This document shows, piece by piece, positions 24,144-32,555 of a DNA stretch of 48,244 nucleotides. Location of the stretch: NCBI GenBank assembly GCA_002395065.1, contig DGVS01000003.1:1-48244 (forward strand). The letters run 5' to 3'. The notes under the pieces are model-generated. The model made no database searches, had not been told where the DNA came from, and saw only the letters and a program-made list of their open reading frames with translations. Made by a program: the position numbers and the translations under genes. Each line of letters opens with the position of its first letter. Positions within the stretch are counted from its first letter, which is position 1. The DNA is from Caryophanales bacterium UBA4278. Its GTDB lineage: Bacteria; Bacillota_I; Bacilli_A; RFN20; CAG-826.

Positions 24144-25432
24144 TGAAAGCAATTATTAATGCTCGAATTTATGACTACAAAAACTACATCGAATGCGGTT
24201 ATCTACTTTTTGATGATAAAATCGTGAAATGTGGTCTAATGAGCGAATTCCCTAAAGGCGAATATCAATCAATCGAAGATTATAAAGGTGATTTACTTCT
24301 CCCAACATTTGTGTGTGCCCACGCTCACATTTATTCGATTTTTGCTAGAGGTCTTGCTTTGCCGTTTAATCCGAAAAACTTCCAGCAAATCTTGGATCAA
24401 ATGTGGTGGAAGATTGATGCAAAACTTGTTAATCAAGAAACTTACTATTCCGCAATTTGCGCTGGTGAAGAATTTCTTTTAAACGGTGTAACATCAGTTA
24501 TTGACCACCATGCATCCGGAGAAATTGTTGGTTCTTTGAAGTCTTTAAGAAAAGCTTTTGTCGGACCACTGAAAATGCATGGAATCTTCTGCTTTGAAAC
24601 AAGCGATCGTTATCACGTTAGCGATTGTATTAAAGAAAACAAAAGCTTTGCCAAACGTTATCCTGGCGAAGGCTTATTTGGATTGCATGCTTCAATGTCA
24701 CTATCAAACACAACACTTAGAAGAGTTGCTAAAGCACAAAACGGAGTTCCTTTACACGTTCACGTTGCTGAGGCACTAGATGATGAATTAGATTCAGAAG
24801 AAAAATACAAAAAACCAATCATTAAACGCTTTGATGATTTTGGTTTACTTGTTCCAAACTCCTTAATTGTTCATGGTGTTCATCTTAGTGATGAAGAACT
24901 TCAAATTATTAAGGAAAGAGGCTGCTACATGGTTGTTAACACAACATCCAATATGAACAATGCTGTTGGTCTTCCAAATGTCCGTAAATATTTAGATTAT
25001 GGCATTCCAGTTATGGTTGGAAACGACGGTTTAAGTTCTAACATGGCTAACGAATATAACAACGTTCTTTATACTGGTCATTTGAAGAGCGAATCTCCTT
25101 TAGGTATTGGCCTTGGAGATGTTCATCAAATGATTGAAAACTCATATAAATATGTTGGAGACCGCTTAGGTTTAAAACTTGGAAAATTTGAGAAAGGTTA
25201 TGAAGCCGACTTTATGCGTGTGAAGTACACTCCATTTACAAAAATGGATGCATCAAATGCACTTGGTCATCTCTTCTATGGATTATTCCCAGCTTTAAAA
25301 CCAAGCGATGTTTATACTGCTGGTACAAAACGTGTCAAAGATTACAAAATCACCAGCAAAAAGCTCATTAATGAAGTTATTGAAGCTCGCAAGTTTGCGA
25401 GTAATTTATGGTCCAAAGTGAAGGAGGAATAA
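24143..25432 (+). CDS. ssnA: SsnA-type amidohydrolase
   Basis: A 429-residue metal-dependent amidohydrolase of the chlorohydrolase/guanine deaminase branch. CAHAHIYS (H60, H62) and HVHVAEA bind the metal. HGVHLS and GNDGLSSN supply the remaining catalytic residues. SsnA-type proteins occur in the ygeW/ygeY/xdh clusters and are thought to hydrolyse a purine-ring intermediate. Translational coupling to hyuA supports consecutive ring-opening steps. The exact substrate is not shown by the sequence. Confidence 0.85.
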   Translation: MKAIINARIYDYKNYIECGYLLFDDKIVKCGLMSEFPKGEYQSIEDYKGDLLLPTFVCAHAHIYSIFARGLALPFNPKNFQQILDQMWWKIDAKLVNQETYYSAICAGEEFLLNGVTSVIDHHASGEIVGSLKSLRKAFVGPLKMHGIFCFETSDRYHVSDCIKENKSFAKRYPGEGLFGLHASMSLSNTTLRRVAKAQNGVPLHVHVAEALDDELDSEEKYKKPIIKRFDDFGLLVPNSLIVHGVHLSDEELQIIKERGCYMVVNTTSNMNNAVGLPNVRKYLDYGIPVMVGNDGLSSNMANEYNNVLYTGHLKSESPLGIGLGDVHQMIENSYKYVGDRLGLKLGKFEKGYEADFMRVKYTPFTKMDASNALGHLFYGLFPALKPSDVYTAGTKRVKDYKITSKKLINEVIEARKFASNLWSKVKEE

Positions 25433-25434
25433 CG

Positions 25435-26532
25435 ATGGATATTTCAACAAAATTTGATGGGTTAAAATTAGAAAACCCACTCATGCCAGCTGCCGGCCCA
25501 CTTGTTGGTGACGCCGAGAAAATGCTCTGGTTAGAACAAGTCGCTGGACTTGGTGCGATTGTCTCAAAAACAATCTCAACAAAGGATGCTCACATCCCAC
25601 ACCCATGTATTTATGGTGATCGTGATTACATCATGAACTGTGAATTATGGACAGAATATACTAAGGAAAAGTGGATCAACGAGTTCTTACCATATTACAA
25701 AAAGAAGTCAGTTGGTAAACCTCTTATCATTTCAGTTGGTTATACCAAAGAAGATATGGAAGTTTTAATTCCTCTTCTTGATAAATTTGCTGATGCATTT
25801 GAAGTTTCTACTCACTACGTTGGAAACGACTTGAATGCGCTTGGCGAAACTGTTGCCACAATTCGTAAACACACGAAGAAACCATTCTATATGAAAATTA
25901 GTGCCCACATGCCAGATCCAGAAGGCTTCGCTCATACAATCAAAGCTAATGGCGCTAATGGTGTTGTGGCTGTTAACTCACTTGGTCCTTCAATGAAAAT
26001 CGATATAGCTTCCCGTAGCATTATCTACGGAAATGCGAAAGGTTTTGCTTGGACCAGTGGACCTTATATTAAGAACATTGCTTTAGCAACTGTTTATACA
26101 ATTAAACAAGCCGAACCATCATTAACCGTAATTGGTGTCGGCGGAATTGCTTCAGCTAGCGACGTTATTGAATTCCTTCTCGCTGGCGCAAGCGGTGTTC
26201 AAATGCTCTCGGCAGCAATGCTTAGAGGAAAAGAACTTTATGCCAAGATTCTTGCTGACCTTCCAGCAACTCTTGAAAAATATGGATTTAAATCTGTCCA
26301 AGAAGTTATTGATACTCAATTAGAAAACCATGCCATGTTTGGTATGGGGGAAACTCCAAAACTTGATGCCAGTAAGTGTACAGGTTGCGGAACATGCTCT
26401 AGAGTTTGTCCATACTTCGCCATTGAAATGGATGGAAAACCAAAATTCAACAGTGAGAAATGTTTCCGCTGTGGACTTTGTGTTTCGAAGTGTCCAGTTA
26501 AAGCTCTCACATATACAAAGGTGGAAGAATAA
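25435..26532 (+). CDS. PreA-like flavoprotein with two C-terminal [4Fe-4S] clusters
   Basis: A 365-residue protein: a dihydroorotate-dehydrogenase-type FMN barrel (NPLMPAAGPLVGD at the start, VNSLGPSMKID and GVGGIASASDVIEFLLAGAS for flavin phosphate) followed by a double ferredoxin domain (CTGCGTCSRVCP, CFRCGLCVSKCP). This matches dihydropyrimidine dehydrogenase subunit PreA. In this operon it could reduce a purine or dioxopurine ring with ferredoxin or a partner's electrons. No PreT-like partner is adjacent. AAGGAGG upstream of the ATG at 25435 fixes the start. Confidence 0.88.
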   Translation: MDISTKFDGLKLENPLMPAAGPLVGDAEKMLWLEQVAGLGAIVSKTISTKDAHIPHPCIYGDRDYIMNCELWTEYTKEKWINEFLPYYKKKSVGKPLIISVGYTKEDMEVLIPLLDKFADAFEVSTHYVGNDLNALGETVATIRKHTKKPFYMKISAHMPDPEGFAHTIKANGANGVVAVNSLGPSMKIDIASRSIIYGNAKGFAWTSGPYIKNIALATVYTIKQAEPSLTVIGVGGIASASDVIEFLLAGASGVQMLSAAMLRGKELYAKILADLPATLEKYGFKSVQEVIDTQLENHAMFGMGETPKLDASKCTGCGTCSRVCPYFAIEMDGKPKFNSEKCFRCGLCVSKCPVKALTYTKVEE

Positions 26533-28631
26533 TGGAATTTTATAAGTCAAGTACGCCAAAAATTGACTTCCCTGAAAAGATCCGCGGAGAAGCAAAGTTT
26601 ACTGATGACTTTGTGTTACCAGGAATGCTTTATGCTCAAACCGTGAGATCAACAATTGCTAAAGGAAAGATAAAGGAAATCAAACTGCCTGAACTTCCAG
26701 AAGGTTATTATTGGATTTCAGCAAAAGATATTCCTGGTGAAAACGTTGTTAATATTATCTTCTCCGATTGGCCAATTTTTGCCGACAAAGAAGTTAATTA
26801 TGTCGGTGAAGCAATTGGTTTATTTGTTGGAGAAAATAAAGAGGTTTTGCACAAATTATGCCAGCAAATCTCTGTTATTTATGAAGAAGAAAAGCCAGTT
26901 TACGATCTTGTGAATTCATATATTCATAAAGAATTTACAAAAGGTGATTTTTCGAAGGCTGAGAAAAACGCTGTTAAAACAATTAAAGAAACTTATGAGA
27001 CCGGTTATCAAGAACAAGCCTACATCGAACCACAAGGTATTCTTTGTTATATCGATGAAGACGATAAGTTCTATTTAACTGGTTCAATGCAATGTCCATT
27101 CTACATTAGAAAGGCTGTTGCCCGTGCTCTTGGTATTGCTCCAGAAAAAGTTCGTGTTAAACAACCTGCTGTTGGTGGAGCATTTGGTGGTAAAGAACAC
27201 TATCCAAGTTTAATGGGTTCACAACTTGCCGTGGCGGTTAATAAAATTCATCGTCCAGTGAAGATGTGTTATGAACGTTTTGAAGATATTGCTTATACAA
27301 CAAAACGTCACCCATCCGTTTCAACATACGAAGCATTTATCGGTAAGAACAACGAAATTCTTGGTTTAAGGATTCGTGTCAAACTTAATGGTGGTGCTTA
27401 TAAAGGCTGCTCTGGAGTTGTCTTGTCACGTGCGCTCATCGCTTCATGCAATGCATACGTATTTGAAAACTTAGAAGTGGCTGGAGATGTTTATTGCACA
27501 AACACCGTTCCGACCGCCGCGTTCCGTGGATTTGGTGCTCCACAAACAATCTTTGCAATGGAAATGTTTATCCATCACGTTGCTAAAGAACTTGGAGTTG
27601 ATCCATTACAGTTAAGAATGAAATACCTTGCAAAACAAGGAGATATCACAACAAATTCTGGTGAATTCCATGACCCAATTGTTCTTCCTCAACTATTAGA
27701 TAAAGCCATGGAAATGTCTGATTACAAACGCAAAGTAGTTGAATACGCTAAACCAGGCTCTAACAAAGGAATTGGCATGTCCTTATTCCTTCACGGATGT
27801 GGATTTACTGGTTCAGGTGAATCAACCATTATTAATGGTAAAGTCAAGCTCATCAAGGATGAGAATGATCATGTCCATGTTTATGCTTCTAGTGCTGACT
27901 TTGGTCAAGGAAACCGTACAACATTAGCACGTATTGTGTCTAACACACTTGGTTTACCAGCTGAACAATGCACAATGGAGGCAGCTGATACCGATCATAC
28001 ACCTGACTCTGGACCAACCGCGGCTTCTAGAACAATTATCATTGTTGGTTTTCTGATGGAAAAAGCCGCTAAACAATTAAAGAAAATCTGGAAGAGCGGA
28101 GTTCGACAAGAACATGTTGAAAGTTATGTCGGACCAAGTTATATCCACTGGGATGAAGATACAATGCAAGGTGACGCTTATCCATCTTATTCTTGGGGTG
28201 TCAACATTGTTGAAGTCTCATTTGATCCAGTAACTTACCAAATTAAAGTTGATCATTGCTGGTCAACTTATGATGTTGGTCGAGTTGTTGATGAACGTAT
28301 TGCCGTTGGCCAAGCTGATGGAGGATTACTCCAAGGTTTAGGCTATGGTTATCTTGAACACATGGGAATTAAAGATGGTAAATTCCGTAATCGTTCATTA
28401 TCCGACTACATTATTCCAACATTTGAAGATGCTCCTCCAATGGAGACAGCATTTATTGATAACCCATTTATTTATGGTGCTAACGGCGCCAAAGGAATGG
28501 GTGAATTAACTCTCGTTGGTGGAGCTCCGGCGATTGCACTTGCAATTGAACAAGCAATCGGTCACAAAGTGAATAAGATTCCTGCTACACCAGAATACAT
28601 CATGGAGGTGATTAATCATGACAAGCATTAA
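26532..28631 (+). CDS. Xanthine dehydrogenase-type molybdenum-binding subunit, trio 2
   Basis: A 699-residue catalytic subunit. AVGGAFGGKEHYPS, AFRGFGAPQ and DFGQGNRTTLARI are the molybdopterin-binding loops, and GAKGMGELTLVGGAPA holds the catalytic Glu. Order in this trio is Mo, Fe-S, FAD, the reverse of trio 1, so the two were not made by a simple tandem duplication. Its last 14 bases overlap the Fe-S subunit gene. Substrate likely differs from trio 1, for example one acting on xanthine and the other on a purine positional isomer. Confidence 0.92.
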   Translation: MEFYKSSTPKIDFPEKIRGEAKFTDDFVLPGMLYAQTVRSTIAKGKIKEIKLPELPEGYYWISAKDIPGENVVNIIFSDWPIFADKEVNYVGEAIGLFVGENKEVLHKLCQQISVIYEEEKPVYDLVNSYIHKEFTKGDFSKAEKNAVKTIKETYETGYQEQAYIEPQGILCYIDEDDKFYLTGSMQCPFYIRKAVARALGIAPEKVRVKQPAVGGAFGGKEHYPSLMGSQLAVAVNKIHRPVKMCYERFEDIAYTTKRHPSVSTYEAFIGKNNEILGLRIRVKLNGGAYKGCSGVVLSRALIASCNAYVFENLEVAGDVYCTNTVPTAAFRGFGAPQTIFAMEMFIHHVAKELGVDPLQLRMKYLAKQGDITTNSGEFHDPIVLPQLLDKAMEMSDYKRKVVEYAKPGSNKGIGMSLFLHGCGFTGSGESTIINGKVKLIKDENDHVHVYASSADFGQGNRTTLARIVSNTLGLPAEQCTMEAADTDHTPDSGPTAASRTIIIVGFLMEKAAKQLKKIWKSGVRQEHVESYVGPSYIHWDEDTMQGDAYPSYSWGVNIVEVSFDPVTYQIKVDHCWSTYDVGRVVDERIAVGQADGGLLQGLGYGYLEHMGIKDGKFRNRSLSDYIIPTFEDAPPMETAFIDNPFIYGANGAKGMGELTLVGGAPAIALAIEQAIGHKVNKIPATPEYIMEVINHDKH

Positions 28632-29091
28632 GTTTCGATTAAATGGCAAAGATGTTGCTGTTGATTTAGACCCAAGCATGCGTTTAATTGATGTCCTTCG
28701 TGATCATTTCTCCTTAAAAGGAGTGAAAGAAGGTTGTGGCGAAGGATCTTGCGGAGCCTGTGTTGTTTTAATGGATGGATATTCAGTGAATAGCTGCTTA
28801 CTTCCATTAGCCAACGTTGAAGGTCACGAGATTGTGACTATTGAAGGTTTTAAAGAAACCAAACAATTTGATGTTTTACAAAAAGCATTTGCTGAAGTTG
28901 GAGGATCTCAATGTGGATTCTGTTCTCCAGGAATGATTATTGCTGCTCAATCTCTACTTTCTCATAATCCTCATCCAACCGAGGAAGAGATTAAAGCACA
29001 TATGAGTGGTAATTTATGTCGCTGCACTGGTTATCAAGCCATTGTTCAAGCGGTAGAAATTGCCAGTAAGAAAGGAGCTGGATTATGGTAG
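28618..29091 (+). CDS. Xanthine dehydrogenase-type [2Fe-2S] subunit, trio 2
   Basis: Cluster one is bound by C40, C45, C48 and C60 (GCGEGSCGAC, the canonical form). Cluster two is bound by C99, C102, C134 and C136 (QCGFCSPGM, LCRCTGY). The 157-residue protein keeps the consensus more closely than its trio 1 paralogue. GGAGGTG ahead of the ATG lies inside the previous gene. It overlaps the FAD subunit by seven bases. Confidence 0.95.
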   Translation: MTSIKFRLNGKDVAVDLDPSMRLIDVLRDHFSLKGVKEGCGEGSCGACVVLMDGYSVNSCLLPLANVEGHEIVTIEGFKETKQFDVLQKAFAEVGGSQCGFCSPGMIIAAQSLLSHNPHPTEEEIKAHMSGNLCRCTGYQAIVQAVEIASKKGAGLW

Positions 29092-29939
29092 AAAAGAAAA
29101 TTGCTTATACCAAAAAAGAAGCTCTCGACTTTTTAGCTAACCATGATGCCTACATCGTTGCCGGTGGAAGCGACATGATGGTTATCAAAAAGAATGTTGC
29201 CGGTTATGCTCCTTTATTTGATAAAGATGTTTTATATGTGTCACATATTAAAGAACTAGCAAATATCTATGAAGATAAAGATGGTGTTCACATTGGTGCT
29301 ACCGCAACAATGCATGAAATCGAACACCATAAACTTTGTCCTTCTTTATTAAGAAAAGCGATTAGTGAAGTTGCTTCAACGAATATTCGACATTTCTGCA
29401 CACTTGCTGGAAATATAGGTAATGCATCTCCAGCTGGTGACACTATTGTTATCGATGCTCTTCTTGATGCAAAAGTGAAACTCGAATCAGTTGATGGAGT
29501 TCGCTTAGTTGATGCAAAAGATTTTGTTCTTGGCGTTCGTAAAATCGATCGTCATCCAAATGAATTAATTACTGAACTAGTTTTCCCAAAAATTGAACAC
29601 AATGGAGAACTTTGGTTTAAGGTTGGTTCACGCCGAGCTGACTCAATTTCCAAAGTCTGCTTTGCTGGTTATTACGAAGTGAAGAAGAACGTTGTTACTA
29701 AGTTCGCTTGTTGCTTTGGTGCTGTCGCAATTCGTCCAGCAAGAAGCAAAGAACTTGAAGCAAAAGTTGTTGGTCTTTCATTAGAAGAGTTAAAAGCAAA
29801 AAAACCACAAATTGCTGGTGATTTTGCTCAAATTATCGCTCCAATTGATGACCAAAGAAGTAATAAAGAATATCGTCAAACAGTCGCGATGAACATCTTT
29901 AATAAGTTCATTGATGATATTGTTGGAGGTGCAAAATAA
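29085..29939 (+). CDS. Xanthine dehydrogenase-type FAD-binding subunit, trio 2
   Basis: A 284-residue FAD module. VAGGSDMMV (first FAD loop), STNIRHFCTLAGNIGNASPAGD (second loop with the RNxATxGGN-like pattern) and the KVGSRRADSISKV segment match the family well. It completes the second molybdenum hydroxylase and would pass electrons to NAD+. The ATG sits within the last codons of the Fe-S gene. Its FAD loops are better preserved than in trio 1. Confidence 0.92.
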   Translation: MVEKKIAYTKKEALDFLANHDAYIVAGGSDMMVIKKNVAGYAPLFDKDVLYVSHIKELANIYEDKDGVHIGATATMHEIEHHKLCPSLLRKAISEVASTNIRHFCTLAGNIGNASPAGDTIVIDALLDAKVKLESVDGVRLVDAKDFVLGVRKIDRHPNELITELVFPKIEHNGELWFKVGSRRADSISKVCFAGYYEVKKNVVTKFACCFGAVAIRPARSKELEAKVVGLSLEELKAKKPQIAGDFAQIIAPIDDQRSNKEYRQTVAMNIFNKFIDDIVGGAK

Positions 29940-31183
29940 TGAGTTACATTAAAGGTTATAAATGCACTCTTTGTGGAGCCGAATTTAAGGAAGGCGAAGT
30001 TGGTTTAACTTGTCCGCACTGCGGAGAAAAAGGCATTCTTGATGTTGTCTATGATTACGACGCATTAAAGAAAGTTTTAACTCGTGAATATTTTGAAAAG
30101 AATCGTAACTATTCGATGTGGCGTTATGCTCCAATTATGGGCATTCAAGAAGACCACATTGATGAAATGTTACGAGTCGGATGGACCCCACTTTATCGAG
30201 CTCGTCGTCTTGAAAAAGAACTTGGCGTAAAAGAGCTCTACGTAAAAGACGACGGATTAAATCCAAGTGGTTCATCTAAAGATAGAGCTAGTGGCGTAGC
30301 CGTTTTAAAAGCTATTGAAGCTGGAGCAAAAACAATTGCTTGTTCTTCAACTGGCAACGCTGCCTCTAGCTGTGCTTGCCAAGCAGCACATATGGGATTA
30401 AATGCAGTTATCTTTGTTCCAAAACGTGCTCCGATTGGCAAAGCCACTCAAATTTGTTTATACGGCGCTACTTTAGTTAAGGTTGATGGCGACTATAAAG
30501 CCGCTTTCCAACTTTCTAAACAAGCGATCGATAAATACGGTTGGTACAATCGTAATGCTGCCATCAACCCATTCATGGTCGAAGGAAAGAAAACAGTCTC
30601 GATGGAGATTGCTGAACAACTCAACTTTGAACCGACTGATTGGGTCGCGATATCTGTTGGTGACGGATGTACAGTTGGCGGCGTTTATAAGGGATTTGCA
30701 GAGTTTTTTAAGTTAGGTTTGATTAAAAAAGTCCCAAAAATCCTTGGTGTTCAATCAACAGGCTGTGCCCCATTTGTGATTGCTTCTGAAACAGGAGAAC
30801 CACTTAAGGAAGCCGATGAAAACACCCTTGCCGACTCGATCGCTGTCGGTATCCCAAGAAACCCAGTAAAAGCACAAAATGCGATAAAATTATCGCATGG
30901 TGCTTGGATTTCTGTGCCTGATAGTGATATTATTAAAGCCATGTCGCTACTTGGAAGAACCGAAGGTATCTTCGGAGAACCAGCTGGCGTGGCTGCAATA
31001 GCCGGTATAAAGAAAGCGGTGGAACAAGGTATTATTAAACCAGGTGAAACCGTAACAACCATTGTGACTGGCAATGGTCTAAAAGATCCAGTCAACGGTC
31101 AAAAGGCGGTATCCATGCCTGAACCAATGAAACCAAACCTTGAAGAATTGGATAAATTTTTGAAAGAAAAAGGAGCTATTTAG
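29939..31183 (+). CDS. Threonine synthase-like PLP enzyme with zinc ribbon
   Basis: A 414-residue fold-type II PLP protein. The N-terminal CxxC-x12-CxxC (C9, C12, C25, C28) looks like a zinc ribbon. The Schiff-base Lys is K114 in NPSGSSKDRAS; threonine synthases usually have GSFKDR, so Phe is replaced by Ser. SSTGNAASS and SVGDGCTVGG bind the cofactor phosphate. Placed in a purine operon away from homoserine genes, it probably is not a biosynthetic ThrC. A lyase on 2,3-diaminopropionate, its ureido derivatives or serine-like compounds is a reasonable alternative. Confidence 0.8.
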   Translation: MSYIKGYKCTLCGAEFKEGEVGLTCPHCGEKGILDVVYDYDALKKVLTREYFEKNRNYSMWRYAPIMGIQEDHIDEMLRVGWTPLYRARRLEKELGVKELYVKDDGLNPSGSSKDRASGVAVLKAIEAGAKTIACSSTGNAASSCACQAAHMGLNAVIFVPKRAPIGKATQICLYGATLVKVDGDYKAAFQLSKQAIDKYGWYNRNAAINPFMVEGKKTVSMEIAEQLNFEPTDWVAISVGDGCTVGGVYKGFAEFFKLGLIKKVPKILGVQSTGCAPFVIASETGEPLKEADENTLADSIAVGIPRNPVKAQNAIKLSHGAWISVPDSDIIKAMSLLGRTEGIFGEPAGVAAIAGIKKAVEQGIIKPGETVTTIVTGNGLKDPVNGQKAVSMPEPMKPNLEELDKFLKEKGAI

Positions 31184-31184
31184 T

Positions 31185-32555
31185 ATGTCAAAAATCCCAT
31201 TTGGGCCAACGTATGATGAGATGCTCAATCCATCACACCAAGACCCAGAAGTGAGAGCGAAAGCCCTCAAAGCGATCAAAGAAAACGAACTTGATCCAAT
31301 TAACCTCTTCAACATCACTTGGAAAAACGAAAAGAACGAGGTTAACAAAATTGTCTTACCAAAAGGCTTAACCGGTGTTGACGCCAACATTGTCGTCTTA
31401 TTTGGTAAGAACTTCCCATCTGGCTCCCACAAAGTGGGTCCAGCTTATGCCACACTTATGGAAGGTTGTGTGGATGGGGAAATTATTCCAGGAACACACA
31501 CAATTCTTGGACCATCAACTGGCAACTTCGGTATCGGTGTTAGCTACATTACAAACTTAATGAAGTATGACGCCATCGTTATCATGCCAGACAACATGTC
31601 GAAAGAAAGATATGAACGTATCTCAAAATACGGAGCCAAACTCGATTTAACTCCAGGTTCCGAATCAGACGTTATTCTTACTCTCGAAAGAACTTACGAA
31701 TTAAAGAAGAATCCAAAAAACAGAACTCTTGCTCAATTCGAACTCTTACCAAACTATCGTTTCCATAGACACGTTACAGGCAATTCCTGTATTGAAGCTG
31801 TCAAAGGAATTGGTAATGGTCGTATTGCTTGCTTCTGCTCTGCTCCAGGTTCTGCTGGTACATTAGCAGCTGGCGATCAAATTAAGCAAGTCTTCCCAGA
31901 ATGTAAGGTTGTTGCTCTTGAACCACACGAATGTTCAACACTCACTAATGGTGGTTTAGGACAACACCGAATTGAAGGTATTGGCGATAAGATGATTACC
32001 CTCATTCATAACGCTTTAACAACAGACTTTATCACTCAAATCATCGATGATGATTGCGTCCGTGGTTTAGCCGTTGTTCATGAAGGTGCAAAGATTCTTG
32101 AAAAACATGGTGTTCCAGCCAAAGTTGCTAAAGAAATGGAAAACCTCTTTGGTGTTTCCGGTATTTGTAACATCTTAGGTGCCATCAAAATGGCCAAATA
32201 CCTCAAACTCGGACCAGATGATAACGTTGTGACTATCGCAACTGACTCATTTGACCGTTATCCATCAGTTATTCAAAACTTACACGAACGTGAGTTAGAA
32301 GTGACTGACCACGTCTTAGAACGTTGGTATCAAGATGTCTTTGCAGGAGCCGATACTCGTTATGTCTTAGACACACGTGGTAAAGAAGCCAAAGAGAAAC
32401 TCTTCAAGCAAAAAGAATCCGATTGGCTTAAATTCGGTTACAAGCAATCTTATCTCGATGAGATGAGACATCCAGAATTCTGGGAAAAAGAATACAACAA
32501 AGTCTTCGAATACGATAAGAAGATTAAAGAAATGCGCGGAAAGGAAATTAAATAA
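31185..32555 (+). CDS. Fold-type II PLP-dependent enzyme (cysteine synthase-like)
   Basis: A 456-residue enzyme. The Schiff-base Lys is K83 in FPSGSHKVG; GPSTGNFGIGVSYI binds the substrate carboxylate; GSAGTLAAGD binds the PLP phosphate. The last ~100 residues are charged and helical. It lies between the ThrC-like gene and ygeY. It lacks a recognisable YgeX (diaminopropionate ammonia-lyase) motif, yet occupies the position where that activity is needed. It is rich in C-ending codons, suggesting strong expression. The reaction is not known to me. Confidence 0.8.
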   Translation: MSKIPFGPTYDEMLNPSHQDPEVRAKALKAIKENELDPINLFNITWKNEKNEVNKIVLPKGLTGVDANIVVLFGKNFPSGSHKVGPAYATLMEGCVDGEIIPGTHTILGPSTGNFGIGVSYITNLMKYDAIVIMPDNMSKERYERISKYGAKLDLTPGSESDVILTLERTYELKKNPKNRTLAQFELLPNYRFHRHVTGNSCIEAVKGIGNGRIACFCSAPGSAGTLAAGDQIKQVFPECKVVALEPHECSTLTNGGLGQHRIEGIGDKMITLIHNALTTDFITQIIDDDCVRGLAVVHEGAKILEKHGVPAKVAKEMENLFGVSGICNILGAIKMAKYLKLGPDDNVVTIATDSFDRYPSVIQNLHERELEVTDHVLERWYQDVFAGADTRYVLDTRGKEAKEKLFKQKESDWLKFGYKQSYLDEMRHPEFWEKEYNKVFEYDKKIKEMRGKEIK

